A DNA stretch of 7,705 nucleotides from an uncultured Lachnospiraceae bacterium. Lineage in GTDB: Bacteria > Bacillota > Clostridia > Lachnospirales > Lachnospiraceae. The position numbers and the translations under genes are program-made. Below the pieces are notes generated by a model. That model was not told where the DNA came from and did no database searches. It saw nothing but the letters and a program-made list of their open reading frames with translations. Below, piece by piece: positions 1-6,044 of this stretch. The stretch lies in the NCBI GenBank assembly GCA_958444395.1, contig CAUCOL010000081.1, forward strand, positions 1-7,705, in the 5' to 3' direction. The first letter of the stretch is position 1. Each line of letters starts with the position of its first letter.

Positions 1-54
1 AAGAGTTGCCAGCAGCGTTTTACCGCCCAGACGGGCCGCAGCCAAAGCCGCTTC
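1..54 (-). pseudogene. mnmG: Possible truncated mnmG (gidA) fragment at left edge
   Basis: Read on the minus strand from 54 down to 1, this stretch is open and gives EAALAAARLGGKTLLATL. This closely resembles the segment just after the GxGHAG dinucleotide-binding loop near the N-terminus of MnmG/GidA, the FAD-binding tRNA uridine-modification enzyme, whose family pattern is roughly EAALAAARxGxKTLLxT. Just upstream in this frame (towards higher coordinates) the similarity stops: the next codons are two Asn, then a stop, and no GxGHAG motif or start codon appears. The segment is also more GC-rich than the following DNA. It would be a 5'-truncated piece of mnmG abutting the RND gene. Only 18 codons are visible, so another FAD/NAD-binding oxidoreductase or chance similarity remains possible. 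Confidence 0.35.
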
Positions 55-3000
55 ATTATTTTATCGTAGTTGCCGTTATCATTGTACTGGTTATCGGTGC
101 AGTCAGTCTGACCAAGATGGATACAGATATGCTGCCGGACATGGAAGTACCATACATGATAGTGATTACGACGGATCCCGGAGCCTCTCCGGAGAAGGTG
201 GAGAGCGATGTATCGAAACCGATCGAAAGTGCATTAGGCACGGTCAGTGGTGTCGAGAATATCACAAGTACATCTTCTGAGAACTATAGCATGGTTACAT
301 TGGAATTTGCTGAAAATACCGACATGAATGCGGCATTGGTCCGTGTATCAAAGGCAATGGATACATTGGAGCTGCCGGAGGAATGTGGTAAGCCAAATAC
401 AATGGAATTGAGCATGGATATGATGGCAACGATGTATGCCAGCGTGGATTACAAGGGAAAAAATATCGAGGATCTGACGACATTTACCAATAAAGTGTTA
501 AAGCCATATCTGGAGCGCCAGGAGGGTGTCGGCAGTGTTTCAGAGAGCGGAGACGTAGAGAATACGGTAGAGGTTCGTCTGAATCAGAGCAAGATCGATA
601 AAGTAAACGATAAGATCTTAGGAAAAACAAACAAAAAGCTGCGAAATGCTTCGGCGAAGATCGAGAAAGCAAAAGCAAAGCTCGACTCTGCAAAGAGTAA
701 ACTGAGTACACAGAAGGATAAACTGGGAGATACGCAGAATGCAACCAATGAAAAGCTGAGTAAAGCGCAGCTGGCTTTGAATAAAGCACTGGCGACAAAG
801 ACTGCCTATGAATCTTCTCTGCAGAGCCTGAAGGCGAGCCGGACTGCATTAAAAGCAGAGAAGGAAGCCTATGAAAAGGCGAAGATCAAGGATACATACA
901 AACAGTTGGATGCTGCGTTTGCGGGCTTTGAGTCCATGCTTGGCAGCGCGGCAAAGGCACAGGATATCACGATACCGTCCAGCGTAAAGGATGCGGTGGA
1001 GCATCCGGCACAGCTGAAGGCATTTACAGACTGGATGGGTGAGATGGGATACGGTTCACAGGTTGAGAACTTAAGCATTACCAATCTGAAAAAGGTTTAT
1101 AATATTGTACATGTCCGTATTCCACAGATTGACACGGCACTGGCAAATCTTAAGACAGAGATTATGGCAGCCAAAGCCATTGTTGCCAATCTGAATAAAC
1201 AGATGAAGGGAATGGATGACAACTTCGTAAAAGCACAGTCCGGTGCTTATACAGCAACAGCAGGCATTGCATCCGGTCAGGCGCAGATGGCATCCGGAGA
1301 AACGCAGCTGGATGATGCGCAGAAGGAACTGGACGATGCACAGAAAAAGCTGGATGATTCCAAGAAAGCAGCCAGAGAAAATTCAAACATTGATGCTCTG
1401 TTAAGCCTGGATACTTTGTCCGGACTGGTGACAGCACAGAACTTCTCCATGCCGGCAGGTTATATCAAGGATGATGCAGATAATCAATGGCTTGTGAAAG
1501 TCGGACAGAACTATACTTCTGTCGATGCATTGAAAAAGATGGTACTTACAAAGGTGCCGGGTGCCGGCGATGTACGTCTGTCCGATGTAGCTGATATTAC
1601 CGTGATCAACAATGCCGGAGACAGCTATGCAAAAGTCAACGGAAAGGATGCGATCCTGCTTTCGATCTTTAAGACAAGTACGGCAAGCACCAGCAAAGTG
1701 TCTTCCGGCTTGAAGAAAGCATTTCAGGAGCTGGAAAAAGACTACGATGGACTTTCTGTGACACCGATGATGGATCAGGGAGATTATATTTCCCAGATCT
1801 TAGACAGTGTACTCAGCAGTATTTTACTGGGTGCGATTCTGGCAATCATAGTGCTTGCATTGTTTTTAAAGGATATTCGTCCGACAATCGTTGTCGCTTT
1901 TAGTATTCCGTTCAGTGTTTTATTCGCTGTTATCATCATGTACTTTACGAATATTACATTAAATGTCATGTCGCTTGCCGGACTCTGTCTTGGTATCGGT
2001 ATGCTGGTAGATAACTCGATCGTAGTCATGGAGAATGTATATCGTCTGCGAAACAGAGGACTTTCTGCACCGAGAGCGGCAGTACAGGGTGCAAAGCAGG
2101 TGGCAGCACCAATCGTCGCTTCTACGATCACAACGATCTGTGTCTTCCTGCCAATGGTATATACCAGTGGAACCGTGGCGCAGCTTCTGATCCCATTTGC
2201 ATTTACGATTTCGTATGCGCTGATCGCATCGCTGATCGTTGCATTGACTGTCGTACCGACAATGGGTTCTGCCTTGTTAAAGAATACAAAGACACCAAAT
2301 CATAAATGGTTTGATAAGGTTAAGGGAGTCTATGGAAGAGTGCTGGATTTCTGTCTGGGGCATAAGCTGATTCCACTTGGCATTGCGATCGTATTGCTGG
2401 TGGTATGTGTATACCAGACGTTCCGCACCGGTCTTGTTATGATGGATGATATGGAGAGTAACCAGATCTCTGTCAGCTTGCAGATGGATGAAGATTGTGA
2501 TAAAGCGACTGCCTATGCGACTGCCGATAAAGTCATGGATGCGATCCTGAAAGTAAAGGGAATTGACAAGGTGGGCGTTCTGGATGGAAATGCATCTGCG
2601 GTTTCCAGCGGCATGGGCTCCGGCAGTGTCAATGATGCATTTAAGCAATTTACCTTTAATGTATTAACGAAGGATAATATTAAGAGTACAAAGCAGTTTA
2701 AGCAGATCCGTCAGCAGATTGAAAAGAACACAAAAGATATCCCATGTGAGGATCTGACGGTCAATTCTTCCGCAATGGGTGGTATGTCCAGTATGATGGG
2801 AAATGGTCTGGAGGTAGACATTTATGGTACAGACCAGCAGAAGCTGATCAAGATCAGTGAAGATGTTATGAACATGATGAAGAAGATCAAGGGTGTTGAA
2901 AACGTGAGCAATGGAATCGATGCAGCAGATAAGCAGGTGCATCTGGTGATCGACAAGGATAAGGCAGCCAGAAAGGGGCTTACCACAGCACAGATCTATC

Positions 3001-3989
3001 AGCAGCTGGCAGCGCGTATTACAACGGATAAGACGGCAGTCGCACTGACGCTGGACGATGCGGATGTCGATGTAAAACTGGTCGATGAAACCGATAAGCT
3101 GACTTATGAGAATCTGATGAAAGCAGAGATTACCTCTACGACAAAGGATGCATCTGGCAATGATGTAAAGAAGACATACAAATTATCAGATTTCGCCAAA
3201 AAGGAGCAGGAGGATACTGTATCGAACATAACGCGTAAGAACCAGACACAGTATCTGGCAGTAACTGCTGATGTACAGGATGGTTATAATGCAACCCTGC
3301 TTTCCAGAGAACTGCAGAAGTCCATTGACAAATATAATGCGCCGGATGGCTATACCCTGGAGATCGGTGGAGAGTCCGATCAGGTTATGAATATGGTTGG
3401 ACAGATGCTGCAGGCAATTGCCCTGGGATTGCTGCTGATCTATCTGGTCATGGTAGCACAGTTCCAGAGTCTGTTATCACCGTTTATCATCCTGTTTACC
3501 ATCCCATTGGCATTTACCGGTGGGATGCTGGGGCTGATGGCATTTGGTCAGCAGATTTCCGCAATGGCTCTGATGGGCTTTATGATCCTGATGGGTACTG
3601 TCGTAAACAATGGTATCGTATTTGTAGATTATGTAAACCAGCTGCGTCTGCAGGGCATGGATAAACGTCGTGCATTGATCGCTACCGGAAAGACTCGTAT
3701 GCGTCCGATCCTGATGACGGCACTGACAACGATTTTGTCCATGAGTGTTATGGTGTTTTCTACGGATGCAGGAAATGCCATGCAGAAGGGAATGGCGATT
3801 GTAGTGTCTGCCGGTCTGATCTATGCAACCTTAATGACATTGTTTATTGTGCCGGTTATGTATGATATTTTATACCGCAAACAGCCGAAGAATATCGATG
3901 TAGGTGAGGATGATCTGGATCAGGTACCGGATGAGGCGCAGGAGTTTTTGGAAGAAATGCGCCAGGAGGAGCTGGCAGCACAGAAATAG
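6..3989 (+). CDS. RND-family efflux permease with coiled-coil insertion (probably 5'-truncated)
   Basis: Resistance-nodulation-division permease of the AcrB/HAE1 type, a cytoplasmic-membrane exporter driven by an ion gradient; substrate unknown. Numbering is from the TTG at 6. Residues about 18-37 are TM1. PGASPEKVE at 58-66 is the conserved start of the first porter domain. Residues about 200-465 form a large insertion: a charged helical arm (about 203-296), a less regular helical tip (about 297-375) and a second arm (about 376-458) ending in three heptads. The conserved fold resumes at LSGLVTAQNFSMPAGYI (about 470-487). TM2-6 follow, with TM4 motif GIGMLVDNSIVVMENV (D669, N670). TM7 is at about 788-807 and TM8-12 start near 1135, with GTVVNNGIVFVDYV (N1201, N1202) in TM10 and RPILMT (1233-1238) in TM11. 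The C-terminal tail is acidic. At about 1,327 residues it exceeds AcrB (1,049) largely through the insertion. TTG at 6 lacks a visible ribosome site, and the first 16 residues are proline-rich and unlike RND N-termini, so the true start is probably missing. Confidence 0.93.
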   Translation: MPAAFYRPDGPQPKPLHYFIVVAVIIVLVIGAVSLTKMDTDMLPDMEVPYMIVITTDPGASPEKVESDVSKPIESALGTVSGVENITSTSSENYSMVTLEFAENTDMNAALVRVSKAMDTLELPEECGKPNTMELSMDMMATMYASVDYKGKNIEDLTTFTNKVLKPYLERQEGVGSVSESGDVENTVEVRLNQSKIDKVNDKILGKTNKKLRNASAKIEKAKAKLDSAKSKLSTQKDKLGDTQNATNEKLSKAQLALNKALATKTAYESSLQSLKASRTALKAEKEAYEKAKIKDTYKQLDAAFAGFESMLGSAAKAQDITIPSSVKDAVEHPAQLKAFTDWMGEMGYGSQVENLSITNLKKVYNIVHVRIPQIDTALANLKTEIMAAKAIVANLNKQMKGMDDNFVKAQSGAYTATAGIASGQAQMASGETQLDDAQKELDDAQKKLDDSKKAARENSNIDALLSLDTLSGLVTAQNFSMPAGYIKDDADNQWLVKVGQNYTSVDALKKMVLTKVPGAGDVRLSDVADITVINNAGDSYAKVNGKDAILLSIFKTSTASTSKVSSGLKKAFQELEKDYDGLSVTPMMDQGDYISQILDSVLSSILLGAILAIIVLALFLKDIRPTIVVAFSIPFSVLFAVIIMYFTNITLNVMSLAGLCLGIGMLVDNSIVVMENVYRLRNRGLSAPRAAVQGAKQVAAPIVASTITTICVFLPMVYTSGTVAQLLIPFAFTISYALIASLIVALTVVPTMGSALLKNTKTPNHKWFDKVKGVYGRVLDFCLGHKLIPLGIAIVLLVVCVYQTFRTGLVMMDDMESNQISVSLQMDEDCDKATAYATADKVMDAILKVKGIDKVGVLDGNASAVSSGMGSGSVNDAFKQFTFNVLTKDNIKSTKQFKQIRQQIEKNTKDIPCEDLTVNSSAMGGMSSMMGNGLEVDIYGTDQQKLIKISEDVMNMMKKIKGVENVSNGIDAADKQVHLVIDKDKAARKGLTTAQIYQQLAARITTDKTAVALTLDDADVDVKLVDETDKLTYENLMKAEITSTTKDASGNDVKKTYKLSDFAKKEQEDTVSNITRKNQTQYLAVTADVQDGYNATLLSRELQKSIDKYNAPDGYTLEIGGESDQVMNMVGQMLQAIALGLLLIYLVMVAQFQSLLSPFIILFTIPLAFTGGMLGLMAFGQQISAMALMGFMILMGTVVNNGIVFVDYVNQLRLQGMDKRRALIATGKTRMRPILMTALTTILSMSVMVFSTDAGNAMQKGMAIVVSAGLIYATLMTLFIVPVMYDILYRKQPKNIDVGEDDLDQVPDEAQEFLEEMRQEELAAQK
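1308..1370 (+). repeat. Three tandem 21-bp heptad units in the pump's coiled coil
   Basis: Three consecutive 21-bp units at 1308, 1329 and 1350 encode LDDAQKE, LDDAQKK and LDDSKKA (residues 435-455 of the pump). Each is one coiled-coil heptad with Leu in a core position. The copies differ mainly at synonymous third positions (gat/gac, gcg/gca) and in the last unit, so they look like an older internal duplication within the second arm of the insertion. They lie in frame and extend the helix by whole heptads. Confidence 0.75.
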
Positions 3990-4009
3990 AAAAGAAATGA
4001 GGGAATAAT

Positions 4010-4633
4010 ATGCCAAAGAGTACATTTTACAGGCTGCCGGAAGAAAAAAGACATAAAATACTTGCTGCAGCACAGAATGAATTCTTAAATGTTTCCTACC
4101 GGGAGGTGTCCATTAACCGCATTATCAAAGATGCGGGGATTCCCCGGGGCAGCTTTTATCAGTATTTTGAAGATAAGAGGGATCTCTTCCTATATATTAT
4201 GCAGGTACACAAGGAAGAACTGTTTGATATGGTATCAGAGCAGTTAAAAGAGCAGGGAGGAGACTTGTTCGAATGTGTGGAATCAATTATGAACCGCTTT
4301 ATTGAGCATGCGTTTGATCGGGAACATAAGGCGATACGGATATTATTTGAGGAACCCTGGATTTTTGAGATGATGTGGGAAGAGATTCTTTATGATCCGT
4401 GCTGCAGCCGGCCGGAATCCAGCAAACTGGTCAACTCGATTGACCGGTCATTATATGATGTCCGGGATGACGAGGAATATATGCAGTTTTTGCGCCTGTT
4501 TGGAACCTTTATGAGAGAATCCGTATATAATATGATCATCCGTCGTACAGAAGATGATCCGGAGGTGGCAAAGCAGCAGTTTTTCAGTGCCTTGCACAGC
4601 TTTCGGCGTCATTATATAAAGAAAACATTATAA
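4010..4633 (+). CDS. TetR/AcrR-family transcriptional regulator
   Basis: A 207-residue one-component regulator of the TetR family: an N-terminal DNA-binding helix-turn-helix and a C-terminal helical ligand-binding and dimerisation domain. Residues about 13-27 (KRHKILAAAQNEFLN) form helix 1. VSINRIIKDAGIPRGSFYQYF (33-53) is the helix-turn-helix with the typical GIPRGSFYQYF recognition helix, followed by EDKRDLFLYIM. The remainder is helical and divergent, as usual for the effector domain, so the ligand cannot be named. The ATG is 20 bases after the pump's stop and preceded by a GAGGG site at about 3999-4003. The two genes are almost certainly co-transcribed, and the regulator probably represses its own operon. 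I found no convincing operator here; it would lie upstream of the pump, outside the window. Length is normal for the family. Confidence 0.93.
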   Translation: MPKSTFYRLPEEKRHKILAAAQNEFLNVSYREVSINRIIKDAGIPRGSFYQYFEDKRDLFLYIMQVHKEELFDMVSEQLKEQGGDLFECVESIMNRFIEHAFDREHKAIRILFEEPWIFEMMWEEILYDPCCSRPESSKLVNSIDRSLYDVRDDEEYMQFLRLFGTFMRESVYNMIIRRTEDDPEVAKQQFFSALHSFRRHYIKKTL

Positions 4634-4654
4634 GAGTATACTATTACAAAGATC

Positions 4655-4692
4655 AGAAGATGCAGGAGAAAGAGCCTGCGTCTTCTTTTTTT
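4655..4692 (+). terminator. Intrinsic terminator after the efflux operon
   Basis: A 12-bp stem pairs agaagatgcagg (4655-4666) with cctgcgtcttct (4675-4686), containing one T-G wobble, around an 8-base loop agaaagag. The T-run covers 4686-4692. It starts 21 bases after the regulator's stop and is a textbook Rho-independent terminator for the pump-regulator operon. It separates that operon from pst. Confidence 0.93.
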
Positions 4693-4727
4693 GTACTATT
4701 ATTATAAGAAACTTTTCCTATTATTGT

Positions 4728-4823
4728 AGCGCAGAAAACGCTCCGCGAGGATGCGATCACTGCACAAAGGAAATTGCATAAGCAATTGTGCGGTGACACG
4801 CAAAGTGGGCTTGCCTATTTTGC
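4728..4823 (+). other. Structured intergenic element with two imperfect hairpins
   Basis: This GC-richer block sits in AT-rich intergenic DNA. A small agcg/cgct hairpin lies at 4728-4742. Hairpin 1 (4752-4802) has an outer tgcg/cgca stem, a 9-bp stem of tcactgcac (4757-4765) with gtgcggtga (4788-4796) including one U-G wobble, a 6-base bulge (4766-4771), and an inner aattgc/gcaatt stem (4772-4777, 4782-4787) with loop ataa. Hairpin 2 (4800-4823) pairs gcaaagtggg with cctattttgc, 10 bp with two G-U wobbles, closing on G(CUUG)C, a known stable tetraloop. The outer stem of hairpin 1 and the base of hairpin 2 share 4800-4802, so both cannot be fully paired together. No T-run follows. It may be a small RNA, a leader of a longer pst transcript or a dispersed intergenic repeat; I do not recognise the family. 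Confidence 0.45.
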
Positions 4824-4854
4824 AGCCGGGACAAAATTCTCAGGGTTTCCAATC

Positions 4855-4882
4855 TTACACATATTTTACATAAATTATACAT
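4855..4882 (+). promoter_or_regulatory. Pho box: three 11-bp-spaced direct repeats
   Basis: TTACAC (4855-4860), TTACAT (4866-4871) and ATACAT (4877-4882) recur at exact 11-bp spacing, the helical phasing of PhoB/PhoP-type response-regulator half-sites upstream of phosphate-starvation genes. A fourth related hexamer, TTACAT, lies at 4900-4905, 34 bases after the second repeat, close to the same helical phase. The position about 170 bases before the pstS start supports phosphate-dependent activation by a PhoB/PhoP orthologue. Assignment is by pattern and context only. Confidence 0.7.
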
Positions 4883-4898
4883 TCCACTGATAGTGAAC

Positions 4899-4919
4899 TT
4901 TACATTGATCCTGTATTCT
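4899..4919 (+). promoter_or_regulatory. Probable pst operon promoter
   Basis: TATTCT at 4914-4919 is a candidate -10 element. No good -35 sits 17 bases upstream; instead TTTACAT (4899-4905) lies 8 bases before it. This arrangement suits a PhoB-class promoter in which activator half-sites replace the -35. Transcription would begin near 4926 and give a leader of about 125 bases before pstS. The exact -10 is uncertain because the region is T-rich. Confidence 0.45.
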
Positions 4920-4970
4920 ATTTTTTGTCAGAAAGAGTTATTAAAGAAAAACAGAATAATAACAGATCGA

Positions 4971-4993
4971 CTGCGTCAGCGATGCTACCGCAG
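4971..4993 (+). other. Small hairpin in the pstS leader
   Basis: ctgcg (4971-4975) pairs with cgcag (4989-4993), enclosing a 2/2 internal loop, a 3-bp agc/gct stem and the triloop gat. It lies about 50 bases before the pstS ribosome site, with no T-run after it. It could fold in the 5' leader, but it is short and a function is not evident. The rest of the leader to 5040 is purine-rich with no other structure I could see. Confidence 0.3.
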
Positions 4994-5040
4994 ACATGAC
5001 AAATGGTAGAAAAAAGAAGAGGAAAAAGCATCGTAGAAAT

Positions 5041-5044
5041 GAGG
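5041..5044 (+). promoter_or_regulatory. pstS ribosome binding site
   Basis: GAGG at 5041-5044 lies 6 bases before the ATG at 5051. An in-frame TAA at 5045-5047 rules out any upstream start, so the ATG at 5051 is fixed. Confidence 0.85.
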
Positions 5045-5050
5045 TAAAAG

Positions 5051-5959
5051 ATGAGAACGAAAAAAATGATCGCATTAGCAATGAGTGTTTTATGTACAGC
5101 AAGTCTTGTAACAGGATGCGGAAGCTCCAACGGAAGCAGTGATGCAGGAAGCGGCAGCGCAGACAATGGAAGCAGTGCAAAGCCAATTACCGTTGTATCC
5201 AGAGAAGATGGTTCCGGTACAAGAGGTGCATTCGTAGAACTGACAGGTGTGGAAGAGAAAGATGCGGATGGAAATAAAGTAGATAACACAACCGTCGATG
5301 CCAATATCGTCAACAGCACAGAGGTCGTTATGACAACAGTGGCAGGTGATGAGTTTGCAATTGGTTATTCTTCTACCGGTGCATTAAATGATACCGTAAA
5401 AGCATTAAAGATCAATGGAGTAGAGCCTACAACCGAAACAATCAAAGATGGCTCCTATACATTATCCAGACCGTTTAACATTGCTACCAAAGGAAATCCA
5501 AGCGATGTATCACAGGATTTCATTGATTATATCCTGAGTGCAGAAGGCCAGAAGGTGATCGAAGATAACGGATATATTTCATCTGTAGACAATGCAGAAG
5601 CATTTAAGTCATCCGGAGCAAAAGGAAAGATTGTTGTAGCAGGTTCTTCTTCCGTAACACCTGTTATGGAGAAATTATCTGAGGCATATCAGAAAGTAAA
5701 TGACAAAGCGCAGATCGAGATCCAGGAAAGTGATTCTACGACAGGTATGACAGCGGCAGCAGATGGTACTTGCGATATCGGTATGGCATCCAGAGAGCTT
5801 CAGGACAGTGAGAAGGATGCAGGATTAACAGCAACAGCCATTGCATTGGATGGTATCGCAGTGATCGTGAATACGGCAAATGATATCTCAGATATTACGA
5901 CAGACAATGTAAAGGCTATCTTTACAGGTGAGATCAAAGACTGGAACGATGTAAAATAA
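5051..5959 (+). CDS. pstS: Phosphate ABC transporter substrate-binding lipoprotein PstS, circularly permuted
   Basis: Membrane-anchored receptor that captures inorganic phosphate outside the cell and delivers it to PstCAB. Residues 1-22 are a lipoprotein signal peptide with lipobox VTGC and lipidated Cys23, followed by a Gly/Ser/Asn/Ala-rich linker to about 44. PITVVSREDGSGTRGAF (45-61) carries the phosphate-binding Arg51, Asp53, Ser55, Gly56 and Thr57 (family pattern RxDGSGT). The usual C-terminal lobe elements follow: AIGYSSTG (103-110), LSRPFNIATKG (138-148) and FIDYILSAEGQKVIEDNGYI (157-176). Only then come the elements that normally open mature PstS: GKIVVAGSSSVTPVMEKLSE (192-211), DIGMASREL (242-250), LDGIAVIVN (266-274), and IFTGEIKDWNDV up to the stop. 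All parts of a full PstS are present, but in swapped order. Length (302) is normal. The gene leads the operon behind the Pho box. Phosphate specificity is inferred from the motifs and the pstC/pstA neighbours. Confidence 0.95.
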   Translation: MRTKKMIALAMSVLCTASLVTGCGSSNGSSDAGSGSADNGSSAKPITVVSREDGSGTRGAFVELTGVEEKDADGNKVDNTTVDANIVNSTEVVMTTVAGDEFAIGYSSTGALNDTVKALKINGVEPTTETIKDGSYTLSRPFNIATKGNPSDVSQDFIDYILSAEGQKVIEDNGYISSVDNAEAFKSSGAKGKIVVAGSSSVTPVMEKLSEAYQKVNDKAQIEIQESDSTTGMTAAADGTCDIGMASRELQDSEKDAGLTATAIALDGIAVIVNTANDISDITTDNVKAIFTGEIKDWNDVK

Positions 5960-5994
5960 GCATCCGGCATAGATCAGTAAGAATAATGTGAAAA

Positions 5995-6036
5995 AGGAAC
6001 CGTGTGGCAGATCAGCGTATTTTCCACACGGTTCTT
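5995..6036 (+). other. Intercistronic hairpin between pstS and pstC
   Basis: A 13-bp stem pairs 5995-6007 with 6024-6036. The core gaaccgtgtgg/ccacacggttc is perfect and is extended by one G-U and one A-U pair, around a 16-base loop. No T-run follows on the plus strand; the pstC ribosome site AGAAAGG starts immediately after the stem. It is more likely an mRNA-stabilising or translation-modulating structure that lets pstS accumulate above pstC/pstA than a full terminator. The minus strand has a five-T run after the stem, but there is no minus-strand gene to terminate. Confidence 0.75.
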
Positions 6037-6044
6037 AGAAAGGC

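Noticed and set aside
484..849. Minus-strand open frame of 121 codons inside the pump gene
   Set aside because: It is a shadow of the low-complexity Lys/Ala/Ser coiled-coil coding sequence; it has no recognisable domain or ribosome site and lies fully inside a well-supported gene. The other minus-strand frames under the pump, pstS, pstC and pstA were rejected for the same reasons.
1308..1370. CRISPR-like or minisatellite array
   Set aside because: The 21-bp units have no spacers, are in frame and encode coiled-coil heptads; they belong to the pump's coding sequence.
4918..5319. Minus-strand open frame of 133 codons crossing the pst leader and pstS start
   Set aside because: It covers the pstS signal peptide and the REDGSGTR motif in antisense. 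Its Leu/Ser/Phe-rich translation is what the complement of Lys/Glu/Gly-rich coding DNA produces, and it matches no family I know.
5051..5959. Two separate half-length pstS fragments or a frameshifted pseudogene
   Set aside because: The frame is uninterrupted, with one signal peptide, one copy of each PstS element and normal total length; a permuted intact protein explains it better.
5995..6036. Intrinsic terminator separating pstS from pstC
   Set aside because: The stem is strong, but no T-run follows on the plus strand and the pstC ribosome site starts right after it. Partial attenuation or mRNA stabilisation fits better.
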